Shown here piece after piece: positions 56,287 through 64,000 of a stretch of 64,000 bases of DNA (positions are counted from its first letter, which is position 1; each line of letters opens with the position of its first letter). Position numbers and translations under genes: made by a program. Source of the DNA: Paludibacteraceae bacterium (lineage in GTDB: Bacteria > Bacteroidota > Bacteroidia > Bacteroidales > Paludibacteraceae); assembly GCA_017454915.1 (NCBI GenBank), contig JAFTCC010000065.1, forward strand, positions 24,392-88,391, read 5' to 3'. The notes below the pieces were generated by a model. That model saw only the letters and a list, made by a program, of their open reading frames with translations, did no database searches and was not told where the DNA came from.

Positions 56287-56868
56287 ATGAAATTAGGACA
56301 AAGTATTATATCATATTTGAAACGCTTGGCAAGTTTGCTGCGCTCACCACAAACGACGTGGGAAGAGGTGGCCAACGAACATCCAACGCACAGCCAATGC
56401 TTCTGGCGAATTTTTGCGCCAATGCTTCTGCTGCTGCTCATCACTGCTCTTCTCAACCACCTGTTCTGGAGCAAGACAAATAACATTGAGAGCATGGTGT
56501 TTCAATTGATAAACACTGCCATAATGTATGTGTGCGGATATTATACCGTCAGGTATCTTACATATAAATGGTTAGATTACAGATGTCCTGAACAATTTTT
56601 GAGCGAGGACTGTGAAAAAGTAATCGCATACGGGTTGACATTCATGATGATGACAGATATGCTCGTGCTGCTCGCCGGCAACCAATATATCTTGCTCGTG
56701 TTTTACGTTATTATCGCAATGCAGTATAAATATGCCTTTACCAGTGTGATTGATTGCCCCGAAGACAAGCGCACATCACTTGTCACCGCATTTTTCATCC
56801 TCACCATATTAGGACCAAATTTATTCCGCTTTATATTAACATTGTTACTACCCAATGCTCCTAAATGA
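56287..56868 (+). CDS. Yip1-like membrane protein
   Basis: A 193-residue membrane protein with about five hydrophobic segments. The N-terminal helix LASLLRSPQTTWEEVANE followed by membrane spans is the layout of bacterial YIP1-domain proteins. The function is unknown. The ATG at 56287 (MKLGQSIISY) is preferred to 56260, whose extra residues (MRFGTKCEK) are polar and have no counterpart expected. smpB follows 15 nt later. Confidence 0.7.
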   Translation: MKLGQSIISYLKRLASLLRSPQTTWEEVANEHPTHSQCFWRIFAPMLLLLLITALLNHLFWSKTNNIESMVFQLINTAIMYVCGYYTVRYLTYKWLDYRCPEQFLSEDCEKVIAYGLTFMMMTDMLVLLAGNQYILLVFYVIIAMQYKYAFTSVIDCPEDKRTSLVTAFFILTILGPNLFRFILTLLLPNAPK

Positions 56869-56883
56869 GATTGAGAACATAAG

Positions 56884-57342
56884 ATGATAAGGACAGCAAA
56901 CATAGACATTCGCAACCGCAGAGCGACGTTCGATTACGAAATTTTGGCACGATACGATGCCGGGATACAACTCTATGGTACCGAGATAAAGTCAATACGG
57001 GCATCAAAAGCCAGCCTTGCGGACACATACTGCATTTTCATTAAACATGAACTGTGGGTAAAAAATATGCACATAGCCGCCTATGAATTTGGAACGTATA
57101 ACAACCACCCGGTCAGGCGCGACAGAAAACTACTGCTGACAAAACGCGAACTACAGAAATTGGAGAGAGCAACAAAAGAGACCGGCAACACAATTGTGCC
57201 GCTCAAACTTTTCATAAATGAAAAAGGACTTGCAAAAATGACTATCGCACTTGCTAAAGGCAAGAAAAATTATGATAAACGTCAAGCTCTCAAGCAAAAA
57301 GCAGACAGAAGAGAAATGGACAGGGCAAGAAAAAACAACTGA
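56884..57342 (+). CDS. smpB: SsrA-binding protein SmpB
   Basis: SmpB delivers tmRNA to stalled ribosomes. The 152-residue protein has the beta-barrel motifs [20 protein letters not shown] and [14 protein letters not shown], the [13 protein letters not shown] segment and a basic C-terminal tail ([20 protein letters not shown]). The ssrA gene itself was not seen in this window. Confidence 0.97.
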   Translation: MIRTANIDIRNRRATFDYEILARYDAGIQLYGTEIKSIRASKASLADTYCIFIKHELWVKNMHIAAYEFGTYNNHPVRRDRKLLLTKRELQKLERATKETGNTIVPLKLFINEKGLAKMTIALAKGKKNYDKRQALKQKADRREMDRARKNN

Positions 57343-57392
57343 AAACAAGAAAGAAACAATAAACTTAATAACTAACAAATAATTAAAACATT

Positions 57393-58073
57393 ATGAAAAA
57401 ACTATTAGTAGCCGCATTCGCCATCGCTATGGCGGGCAGCATGATGGCACAAGAGCCCATCACATGGAGCGAAGTCGTTATTACACCTGCATCACTTGAT
57501 TCAATCAAGAATGCCGACCAATTGTCTTCAGAAGAGTATCTCGCAGCACTCGAAAACATGCTGACAATGGTAGACAACAACCTTGACAACATCAAAGGTG
57601 GACTCGACGAAGCCAAAGACCGCAAAAAATCTGTTGAAGCTGAAGACAAACTAATCGACCAAGAGCTGAAAACGATTGACCAAGACGACAAATTGGTCAA
57701 CCAAGGCATCAAAACACGCCAGCAGCAAATCAAGAACGACGAAAAACAAGTTAAAGCACTGAAAAAAAACAAGGAAATGACAGATCAAACACGTCAGAGC
57801 GAACTGTCAAAAATTGCTGACCGCAAGGTGGAACTCGAGCGCCAGAACCAAGAAGCGAGCAAGAAACTGGACACAAACAAGACCCGCCGTCAGGATGTAG
57901 AAAAACGGAACACCGCAAACGCTGACAAGCAGGCTGTCATTACCAACCGCATGCAAGAGCTCACTTCACTTCAAGACCAATTCAAAAACGAGCAAAGCAG
58001 AATCAAAGCCCAAATCAAGATTGTTAAACAACGTATCAAAGCCGACAAAAAACTCCACGCTGACGACAAATAA
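57393..58073 (+). CDS. Exported coiled-coil protein
   Basis: A 226-residue protein with a clear signal peptide (MKKLLVAAFAIAMAGSMMAQ, cleavage after about residue 20). The rest is almost entirely charged coiled coil (Lys/Glu/Gln/Asp-rich, for example DRKVELERQNQEASKKLD). I do not recognise a family. It lies between smpB and gpmI on the same strand, with 6 nt to gpmI, so it may be translated with gpmI. A structural periplasmic role is a guess. Confidence 0.75.
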   Translation: MKKLLVAAFAIAMAGSMMAQEPITWSEVVITPASLDSIKNADQLSSEEYLAALENMLTMVDNNLDNIKGGLDEAKDRKKSVEAEDKLIDQELKTIDQDDKLVNQGIKTRQQQIKNDEKQVKALKKNKEMTDQTRQSELSKIADRKVELERQNQEASKKLDTNKTRRQDVEKRNTANADKQAVITNRMQELTSLQDQFKNEQSRIKAQIKIVKQRIKADKKLHADDK

Positions 58074-58079
58074 AGCATT

Positions 58080-59618
58080 ATGAACAAAGCATTATTGGTA
58101 ATACTTGACGGCTGGGGTATCGGCGACAAGAAAAAAGACGACGTAATAAGCCAAACCCCCACCCCATATTGGGACTACCTGCTCAACACCTATCCCAACT
58201 CTCAACTGCAGGCATCTGGTGAAAACGTCGGACTGCCGGACGGACAGATGGGCAACTCTGAAGTCGGGCACCTCAACATCGGTGCGGGACGCATTGTCTA
58301 TCAAGATCTCGTGAAAATAAACCGCGCATGCGCTGACGGCAGCATAATGCAAAACCCCGAAGTCAAAAATGCATACGAATATGCCGCACAAAACGGTAAG
58401 GCGATACACCTGATGGGACTCACGTCAGACGGAGGAGTACACAGTTCACTCTATCACCTTTTCAAACTCATCGAAATCGCAAACCACTACGGAGTGGCAG
58501 ACCGCACTTTCGTGCACTGCTTTATGGACGGGCGAGACACAGACCCCAAATCAGGCAAAGGTTTCATTGAGCAACTGCAACAGCACTGCGATCAAAACGG
58601 TGGCGCACACATCGCGTCAATCATTGGACGCTTCTACGCTATGGACCGCGACAAACGCTGGAACCGTATTAAGGTGGCATACGACATGCTAATTGAAGGC
58701 AAAGGACGCAAAGAAACTGATATGGTGCAAGCCGTCCAAGATTGTTATGACCGCGACAGCGAAGACTTCAAAGATACTGACGAATTCATGGAGCCACTCG
58801 TAAACAGCAATGTTAACGGCACTATAAAAGAAGGCGATGTCGTGATTTTCTTCAACTACCGCAACGACAGGGCAAAAGAGCTGACAGTGGTGCTAACACA
58901 ACGCGACATGCCAGAAGAAGGCATGCACACCATCAAAGGACTGCAATACTATTGTATGACGCCATACGATGCTTCATTCACCGACGTTCACATACTTTTC
59001 CCGAAAGAAAACGTAGAAAACACACTCGGAGAATATCTTTCATCAAAAGGGCTTAAACAACTTCACACAGCCGAAACTGAGAAGTATGCGCACGTAACAT
59101 TCTTCTTCAATGGCGGTCGCGAAGAGCCATTCCAAGGTGAAGACCGCATTCTCGTACCATCTCCTAAAGTTGCCACTTACGACCTCAAACCCGAAATGTC
59201 GGCATACGAAGTCAAAGACAAACTCGTGGACGCAATCTGTCAAGAGAAATATGACTTCATCGTCATCAACTATGCTAACGGCGATATGGTCGGGCACACA
59301 GGCGTGTACGAAGCCATTGAGAAGGCCGTTGTAGCCATCAACAACTGCGTTGAAGCAACAGTCGAAGCTGCCAAAGCACACGGCTACAGCACCATCATCA
59401 TCGCCGACCACGGCAATGCTGACCACGCCATCAACGAAGACGGGACGCCCAACACAGCACACTCACTTAACCCCGTGCCATTCGTATTTATTGATGACAA
59501 GCATAAAGACGCAAAACTCAAAAACGGCATACTCGCCGACGTGGCACCATCTATACTTCATCTGCTCAATCTACCGCAGCCCAAGGAAATGACCGGCAAT
59601 AACCTCATCGAGTATTAA
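58080..59618 (+). CDS. gpmI: Phosphoglycerate mutase, cofactor-independent
   Basis: GpmI interconverts 2- and 3-phosphoglycerate. The 512-residue Mn-dependent enzyme has the N-terminal metal motif [10 protein letters not shown], the catalytic Ser in [17 protein letters not shown], and the C-terminal metal ligands in [12 protein letters not shown] and [11 protein letters not shown] strong palindromic terminator follows. Confidence 0.97.
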   Translation: MNKALLVILDGWGIGDKKKDDVISQTPTPYWDYLLNTYPNSQLQASGENVGLPDGQMGNSEVGHLNIGAGRIVYQDLVKINRACADGSIMQNPEVKNAYEYAAQNGKAIHLMGLTSDGGVHSSLYHLFKLIEIANHYGVADRTFVHCFMDGRDTDPKSGKGFIEQLQQHCDQNGGAHIASIIGRFYAMDRDKRWNRIKVAYDMLIEGKGRKETDMVQAVQDCYDRDSEDFKDTDEFMEPLVNSNVNGTIKEGDVVIFFNYRNDRAKELTVVLTQRDMPEEGMHTIKGLQYYCMTPYDASFTDVHILFPKENVENTLGEYLSSKGLKQLHTAETEKYAHVTFFFNGGREEPFQGEDRILVPSPKVATYDLKPEMSAYEVKDKLVDAICQEKYDFIVINYANGDMVGHTGVYEAIEKAVVAINNCVEATVEAAKAHGYSTIIIADHGNADHAINEDGTPNTAHSLNPVPFVFIDDKHKDAKLKNGILADVAPSILHLLNLPQPKEMTGNNLIEY

Positions 59619-59645
59619 ACGTTTTTTAACTTCCTTTAAACAACG

Positions 59646-59692
59646 TATTATATAAGCCGTCCGACAAATTTTGTCGGACGGCTTATATAATA
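59646..59692. terminator. Bidirectional terminator, 23-bp arms
   Basis: A perfect inverted repeat centred on 59669, with arms ending in TATTATATAAGCCG and CGGCTTATATAATA. It lies between the convergent gpmI (+) and histidine kinase (-) genes. The rest of the gap 59693-59776 holds nothing recognisable. Confidence 0.9.
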
Positions 59693-59776
59693 TCACACTC
59701 TTCATTTGCTGTATATTTACCTCACACTACAAAAAAAATATATTATCACATACCCAAAGCCTTTGTATCTTCATCG

Positions 59777-60985
59777 TTAGTTTTGGGGAATGGAGAAACT
59801 GATGGTCAGACCATGTGGACTGGTGATACTTGCCGTACAAGTGCCGCCATGCAACATAATGGCATTTTTTACGATTGCCAGACCTAAACCAGTACCTCCC
59901 ATATCACGACTACGCCCTTTATCCACACGATAGAAACGCTCAAACAAGTGTGGCAAATGCACTTTATCCACCCCCAAACCATTGTCCGCTATTGCAAACT
60001 CATATCGCGTGTTACCAGTAATGGTAATCTCAGTGCAACAACTATACAAAATAGCATTATCGAGTATATTGCGAAAAACAGAATATAACAAATTATAATC
60101 CCCTTGTGCAGGGAGTTGCGCTGGCATATCATACACAAGAGTTATATTCTTCTGCTCCAACATCGGACGCACATCATCAATTGCCTGTTCCGCGATGGCA
60201 GCAATATCTACTGGCTGCTTTTCCGTCAAAACCGATTGCATATTATCCAAGCGTGTGAGCGTGGACATGTCTCCTAACAAACTGGTCATCCGTTGCACCT
60301 GTTTCGTACATTTATCCAAAAAGCGCTGCCGTTGTTCAAGTGTAAGATTAGGATGTGAAACAAGTGTTTCCAAATAGCCGTTGATACTTGCCAATGGCGT
60401 TTTGAGTTCATGGGCTGTGTTCTGGGTCAAATCATGCTTAATACGCATTTTCTCCTCCTCTGCCGTACGTATTTGCTGGCGATAATCTTCGACGATACTT
60501 TCCACATGCCGCCCTACTCGCCTTGTATAGAAAAACAGTACTGCAGAAAGCAACAAAAAAATAACTACAGAAAGGACGATAAAACCTCTGTTGGTAATTG
60601 GCGCATCCGCTTTCTCTCCCGGATATGGTATTGCCGAACGTATGATTTGCCCCGATTCCGGGAAATACGTCGCCGAATAAAAATACCGTTCGCCATCTGT
60701 CTCGCTTGTGCGGCTAATGTCGAAACCATAACCTTCTTGAAGTGCCTGTTGCACCTCATGCCGTTGCAAATGGTTTGGCATGGTTTGCGGGGCTTTCTCG
60801 GTATCCATCAGTACCACGCCATCAGTATTGATAATCGTCACACGCACACCGGCCAGTTCTTTTTTATACTCGTGCTCGCGATAGGCCTGATAAACGGCAA
60901 AGATAAGCACATAAACCAAAAACAAGACACTGATTGCAAAGAACAGCGTCAAACCAAAATTCTTATTTTTCCCAATAATATCCAT
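59777..60985 (-). CDS. Sensor histidine kinase, PhoR-like
   Basis: A 402-residue inner-membrane kinase. Two membrane segments (about 12-32 and 130-150) bracket a periplasmic sensor domain. The H-box HELKTPLASINGYLETL follows near residue 195, then the N-box (NILDNAILYS), G1 DNGLGVD and G2 GGTGLGLAIVKNA. Its start overlaps the partner regulator's stop by 23 nt. The phosphate role is inferred from the pho-box-like repeats and the Na/Pi transporter next door, not from the sensor domain. Confidence 0.9.
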   Translation of the reverse strand: MDIIGKNKNFGLTLFFAISVLFLVYVLIFAVYQAYREHEYKKELAGVRVTIINTDGVVLMDTEKAPQTMPNHLQRHEVQQALQEGYGFDISRTSETDGERYFYSATYFPESGQIIRSAIPYPGEKADAPITNRGFIVLSVVIFLLLSAVLFFYTRRVGRHVESIVEDYRQQIRTAEEEKMRIKHDLTQNTAHELKTPLASINGYLETLVSHPNLTLEQRQRFLDKCTKQVQRMTSLLGDMSTLTRLDNMQSVLTEKQPVDIAAIAEQAIDDVRPMLEQKNITLVYDMPAQLPAQGDYNLLYSVFRNILDNAILYSCCTEITITGNTRYEFAIADNGLGVDKVHLPHLFERFYRVDKGRSRDMGGTGLGLAIVKNAIMLHGGTCTASITSPHGLTISFSIPQN

Positions 60986-61661
60986 ATCCTGTCTTGGCTT
61001 TCAGATGTTCACGATATATGCCTATTTTCTTCCTCAACCGATTTATTGTAACATCCACTGTTCGCTCAAGCACCAAACCGTCATTAGGCCAAACAAACCG
61101 CAATATCTCCGCACGTGAATACACTTTGCCCGAGTGCTGAAGCAAGAAGGCAAGCAACTCATATTCCATGCGCGTAAGCGAAACGGGAGAGCCGGAGATG
61201 GTCGCTGTTTTCAATGAATCATAAAGCACAATGTCTTCATACGAGATGGTATTTTCAATAGGCTCTAAAGGCACCACCTCTGCGGTATTGTGCCTGCGGA
61301 TGACTGCAGCCACACGCGCCAACACTTGCTTTAGGGAAAATGGCTTACGGATATAATCGTCTGCACCCAGTTCAAAGCCGCGTAACACATCCGCTTCTTC
61401 TCCCAAGGCGGTCAGAAATATTATTGCCGGACCATTCTCAGATTTTTGCAATACTTCTGCAACTTCCAAACCTGATATGTTTGGCATCATAATATCCAGC
61501 AAAACCAAATCGACGTGCGCTTCCCTAACAATTCGTAGCGCATCCTGCCCGCAATTTGCTTTAAGACAATGGTAACCTTCCTGCTCCAAATTGAAGACAA
61601 GAATCTCACGAATATCCGGTTCGTCATCTACAATCAGAATCGTTCTATTCTTTATTTCCAT
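60963..61661 (-). CDS. OmpR-family response regulator, PhoB-like
   Basis: A 232-residue regulator with an intact receiver: the acidic pair in ILIVDDEPDI, the phospho-Asp in LVLLDIMMP, Thr in IIFLTALG and Lys in DDYIRKPFS. The winged-helix domain follows (SLTRMEYELLAFLLQHSGK, DVTINRLRKKIG). The start is taken at 61661 (MEIKNRT); 61673 is also possible. It is translationally coupled to the kinase. The 11-nt direct repeats at 61705-61760 upstream are the expected target of a PhoB-type protein. Confidence 0.9.
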   Translation of the reverse strand: MEIKNRTILIVDDEPDIREILVFNLEQEGYHCLKANCGQDALRIVREAHVDLVLLDIMMPNISGLEVAEVLQKSENGPAIIFLTALGEEADVLRGFELGADDYIRKPFSLKQVLARVAAVIRRHNTAEVVPLEPIENTISYEDIVLYDSLKTATISGSPVSLTRMEYELLAFLLQHSGKVYSRAEILRFVWPNDGLVLERTVDVTINRLRKKIGIYREHLKAKTGYGYYWEK

Positions 61662-61704
61662 ATACAAATTCATAACAATTATTATGCCATCTGCCAAGTT
61701 TTGC

Positions 61705-61760
61705 CGATTACAAATCGATTACAAATTTTGTCTTTGTTTTGTCATTTTGTTGTCACGCCT
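61705..61760. promoter_or_regulatory. Pho-box-like 11-nt direct repeats
   Basis: On the plus strand TTGTC recurs exactly every 11 nt in three units: TTGTCTTTGTT (61728), TTGTCATTTTG (61739) and TTGTCACGCCT (61750). Immediately left, CGATTACAAAT is tandemly repeated (61705-61726). On the minus strand this reads TTGTAAT-CGAT-TTGTAAT. The 7+4 layout matches the PhoB box (CTGTCAT plus 4 nt). The two orientations face the two divergent genes. Confidence 0.75.
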
Positions 61761-61812
61761 CTGTAATTATAACAGAATATCTTAGCTGAAAAATTATAAT
61801 AATAAATAAGTT

Positions 61813-61932
61813 ATGAACGAAAACAAAGTAAAAAAGATTCTATTTATCTACAACCTGACACGCATTTTAGTTGTAGTTCTATTTATTGCTGCCATAATTT
61901 ATGGTCTCCTTAAGGTATATTCAATTTTATAA
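61813..61932 (+). CDS. 39-residue single-span membrane protein
   Basis: The frame ATG AAC GAA AAC to TAA encodes a basic N-terminus (MNENKVKKILFIYNLTR) followed by one membrane helix (ILVVVLFIAAIIYGLLK) and a short tail. It begins about 50 nt after the pho-box-like repeats and ends 11 nt before the Na/Pi transporter start, so it is placed as the first gene of a phosphate-controlled transcript. I do not recognise a family. A regulatory or accessory subunit of the transporter is an inference from position. Confidence 0.6.
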   Translation: MNENKVKKILFIYNLTRILVVVLFIAAIIYGLLKVYSIL

Positions 61933-61943
61933 TTAGCATTCGT

Positions 61944-63620
61944 ATGGACACATTTTTCAATATCTTAAGCTTCATCGGCTCTCTTGCTTTCTTTCTCTAC
62001 GGTATGAAAATCATGTCCGAGGGACTTGAAAAACTGGCAGGAGACAAAATGCGTAATATCCTCGGCGCCATGACACGTAATCGTTTCATGGGGGTGCTTA
62101 CCGGGCTCGGAGTCACAGCCCTCATCCAGTCCAGTAGTGCGACAACCGTCATGGTGGTCAGTTTCGTCAATGCAGGACTAATGTCGCTCCGTCAGGCTAT
62201 TGGTGTGATTATGGGAGCAAATATCGGCACTACCGTTACTGCGTGGTTAATCTCTTTTATTGGATTCAAGGTCAGCATATCCACACTTTCGCTGCCACTT
62301 CTTGCCATAGCATTACCACTGTACTTCGCAGGGAAAGGCAAAACGAAGAACTGGGGTGAATTCATGTTCGGTTTTGCTTTTCTGTTCATGGGCTTGAATC
62401 TGCTTTCCGCGTCAGCCGAATCGCTAAACATTAGTACGCTAATGACTAATTGGCTCAGTCATCTTCCATGTGACAGTTTCTGGACCATTCCGCTTTTTGT
62501 ACTCATGGGCGCACTACTGACCATATTGATGCAATCATCCTCTGCGTCAATGGCGGTCACGCTGATGCTCTTTGAAATGGATATCCCTGGCTTCGGTTTT
62601 GCTCAAGCTGCCGCTCTCGCTATGGGGCAGAATGTTGGTACTACAGTAACGGCATTTCTTGCTTCAATGACGGCTAACATACAAGCCAAACGGGCTGCAT
62701 TGGCACACATGTTTTTCAATGTGTTCGGTGTGATAGTCGTGCTGATTCTTTTCTACCCTACTATCCATGCGGTTGAATGGCTCGTAATAAATGTGTTGGG
62801 CGCAGAATCTACTAATATGTATCTCCTATCCACTTTCCACACCTGTTTCAACCTCATCAACACCTTGCTGCTCATCGGCTTTGTACCGCAGATTGAGAAC
62901 TTTGTCTGCTGGGCTCTGCCTATCAAGACCGAACAAGACGAAAAATTCAGTTTGCGCTACATCTCAGGCGGTCTGCTCTCTACAAGTGAGTTGAACCTTA
63001 TGCAAGCCCAAAAGGAAATCAGCCTTTTCGCCGAGCGTTGCCACAGGATGTTAGGCTTTGTCGGTTCATTGCTTACCACAGATGACAATGAGCAATTCGT
63101 CAGCCTGTACAGCCGTATCAAGAAGTACGAAGCCATTACCGACCGCATGGAAATAGAGATTGCCACTTACCTCCGGTGCGTGAGTGAAGGACGATTGTCC
63201 GATAGTTCCAAGGCACAGATTATGAAGATGTTGCGTCAAGTGGATGAATTGGAATCCATCGGCGACAGTTGCTACCACCTGGCACGAACACTTCGCCGCA
63301 AACGGGAAAATTGCACAGAATCATTCACGGATGAACAGATGATGCACATTACGCAGATAATGACGCTCACAGACACTTCGCTCAGTAATATGGGAATACT
63401 ACTGGAGCAAGACACTCCCGTCACAGAAGACCAAGCCGCTTACAGCCACAATCTGGAGGACGAAATCAACAACTACCGCAATGAACTCAAGTCGCGCAAC
63501 CTGAATGACATCAATGCCGGACGGTACACTTACTTACTGGGCGTTTTCTATACCGATTTCGTTTGCGAATGCGAGAAACTGGCTGATTACGTAATCAACA
63601 TTGTTGAAACAAAAGAATAA
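61944..63620 (+). CDS. Na/Pi cotransporter family protein
   Basis: A 558-residue sodium-phosphate cotransporter of the NptA type. Residues 1-320 hold two inverted membrane repeats with the signature ALIQSSSATTVMVVSFVNAG near residue 60 and ILMQSSSASMAVTLM near residue 195. Residues about 340-558 form a cytosolic PhoU-like helical domain. It imports phosphate using the sodium gradient. The pho-box-like repeats upstream suggest induction under phosphate starvation. A terminator follows at 63719-63752. Confidence 0.93.
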   Translation: MDTFFNILSFIGSLAFFLYGMKIMSEGLEKLAGDKMRNILGAMTRNRFMGVLTGLGVTALIQSSSATTVMVVSFVNAGLMSLRQAIGVIMGANIGTTVTAWLISFIGFKVSISTLSLPLLAIALPLYFAGKGKTKNWGEFMFGFAFLFMGLNLLSASAESLNISTLMTNWLSHLPCDSFWTIPLFVLMGALLTILMQSSSASMAVTLMLFEMDIPGFGFAQAAALAMGQNVGTTVTAFLASMTANIQAKRAALAHMFFNVFGVIVVLILFYPTIHAVEWLVINVLGAESTNMYLLSTFHTCFNLINTLLLIGFVPQIENFVCWALPIKTEQDEKFSLRYISGGLLSTSELNLMQAQKEISLFAERCHRMLGFVGSLLTTDDNEQFVSLYSRIKKYEAITDRMEIEIATYLRCVSEGRLSDSSKAQIMKMLRQVDELESIGDSCYHLARTLRRKRENCTESFTDEQMMHITQIMTLTDTSLSNMGILLEQDTPVTEDQAAYSHNLEDEINNYRNELKSRNLNDINAGRYTYLLGVFYTDFVCECEKLADYVINIVETKE

Positions 63621-63718
63621 AGAACACAAATTTAGCCGAGTTTATAAAATAACCAATAACTTTTGCATATTAACTAATTTTGCTGTCCGGTAAAACTTTT
63701 TTTCTCGCTATAAAATTA

Positions 63719-63752
63719 GGCTGAATCCCTCTCTTGGGTTTCAGCCTTTTTT
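63719..63752 (+). terminator. Intrinsic terminator of the Na/Pi transporter gene
   Basis: The 7-bp outer arms GGCTGAA/TTCAGCC plus an inner CCC/GGG are followed by six T residues. Confidence 0.9.
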
Positions 63753-63754
63753 GT

Positions 63755-63762
63755 TACCTTTG
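63755..63762 (+). promoter_or_regulatory. -7 box facing the insertion sequence
   Basis: TACCTTTG matches the -7 consensus on the plus strand, directly after the terminator. The next feature to the right is the tail of a minus-strand transposase, so this promoter has no visible gene. Confidence 0.45.
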
Positions 63763-63790
63763 TTTTTTAACGTGAGTTCGATATAAGAAA

Positions 63791-64000
63791 TTAGAAAAGC
63801 ACGAGCTGTTTATCCTCATTGTCAAAAACGATGTTAAGCGAGGGCTTTTTAGGAAAATAGCAATATGCGGCAATTGCGGCAAGCGTATTTGTTAAAAAGT
63901 TAGCCACGCTCCTATGCCTTGAATGCTCTATTTGCGCCATGTTTTTCAGTTCGTCATTCGCGCTTTCAATGACGCTCCTTTTCCTGAGGAGTATCTTGTC
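63791..64000 (-). CDS. IS982-family transposase, C-terminal part
   Basis: The last 69 residues of a transposase whose N-terminal part lies beyond the window. [17 protein letters not shown], then [16 protein letters not shown] and [11 protein letters not shown], match the C-terminus of IS982-family transposases, including the conserved final Glu region of the DDE site. The stop is at 63791-63793. The element's end lies somewhere in 63763-63790; the terminal repeat cannot be fixed without its other end. Confidence 0.85.
   Translation of the reverse strand, partial: DKILLRKRSVIESANDELKNMAQIEHSRHRSVANFLTNTLAAIAAYCYFPKKPSLNIVFDNEDKQLVLF

Overview
The window is a chromosomal segment of a member of the Bacteroidota, order Bacteroidales. 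The evidence is the gene families and their order (lysS-gpsA-pgi; parA-parB-DUF5683-MltD; DUF1599-DoxX-tpiA; a PorE-like OmpA lipoprotein; a BspA-type leucine-rich surface protein). Upstream regions also carry the Bacteroidetes promoter form TTTG-N19-20-TAnnTTTG, Shine-Dalgarno sequences are nearly absent, and the primary sigma factor RpoD is of the short Bacteroidetes type. A Muribaculaceae- or Prevotellaceae-like genus is plausible, but the sequence read by eye does not settle this.

Layout. 1-0.77 kb is an AT-rich gap with a promoter leaving the window to the left. 0.77-6.7 kb (+) is one tightly packed run: yicC, gmk, nadD, dnaX, phoH and a FecCD-type permease. 6.7-10.1 kb (-) holds a DUF3108 protein and the tpiA operon. 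10.1-15.2 kb (+) holds def, bactofilin, DUF1015, a PorE-like lipoprotein and thyA. 15.2-20.9 kb (-) is the most accessory-looking part: a BspA-like surface protein, an unknown 114-residue protein, a P-loop gene fragment behind a long structured RNA, a zinc/cadmium P-type ATPase and a Fur/Zur-type regulator. 20.9-27.3 kb (+) holds a NadR-like ATPase, a glycosyltransferase, murI, glf and an AddB-like nuclease. 27.2-39.0 kb (-) holds an acyltransferase, pgi, gpsA, lysS, ribF, dnaJ, grpE, yigZ, a glycosyltransferase and PBP1A. 39.4-51.0 kb (+) holds lon, DUF349, a small HTH-like protein, a GT9 glycosyltransferase, parA, parB, DUF5683, mltD, merR, engB and a metal/B12 substrate-binding lipoprotein. 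51.0-51.7 kb (-) is an orphan response regulator that lacks its phosphorylation residues. 51.8-59.6 kb (+) holds pdxB, thrS, DUF805, rpoD, a Yip1-like membrane protein, smpB, a secreted coiled-coil protein and gpmI. 59.8-63.6 kb is a phosphate module: a PhoR/PhoB-like two-component pair (-) diverging from a 39-residue membrane protein and a Na/Pi cotransporter (+). The window ends inside an IS982-family transposase.

How the genes work together. Most are core functions: nucleotide and cofactor synthesis, replication, translation, glycolysis, chaperones, envelope building and chromosome partition. The strongest regulatory reading is the phosphate module. The region between the two-component pair and the Na/Pi transporter contains 11-nt direct repeats built like PhoB boxes, in both orientations. 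Other points worth attention are a probable structured RNA ending in an intrinsic terminator just ahead of a truncated P-loop gene (17.7-18.2 kb), two regulator genes with identical leaderless-type promoters, terminators whose T-tracts carry the -33 element of the next promoter, and a permease and a binding protein of the iron/B12 type encoded 44 kb apart with no ATPase beside either. No rRNA, tRNA or CRISPR array was seen.
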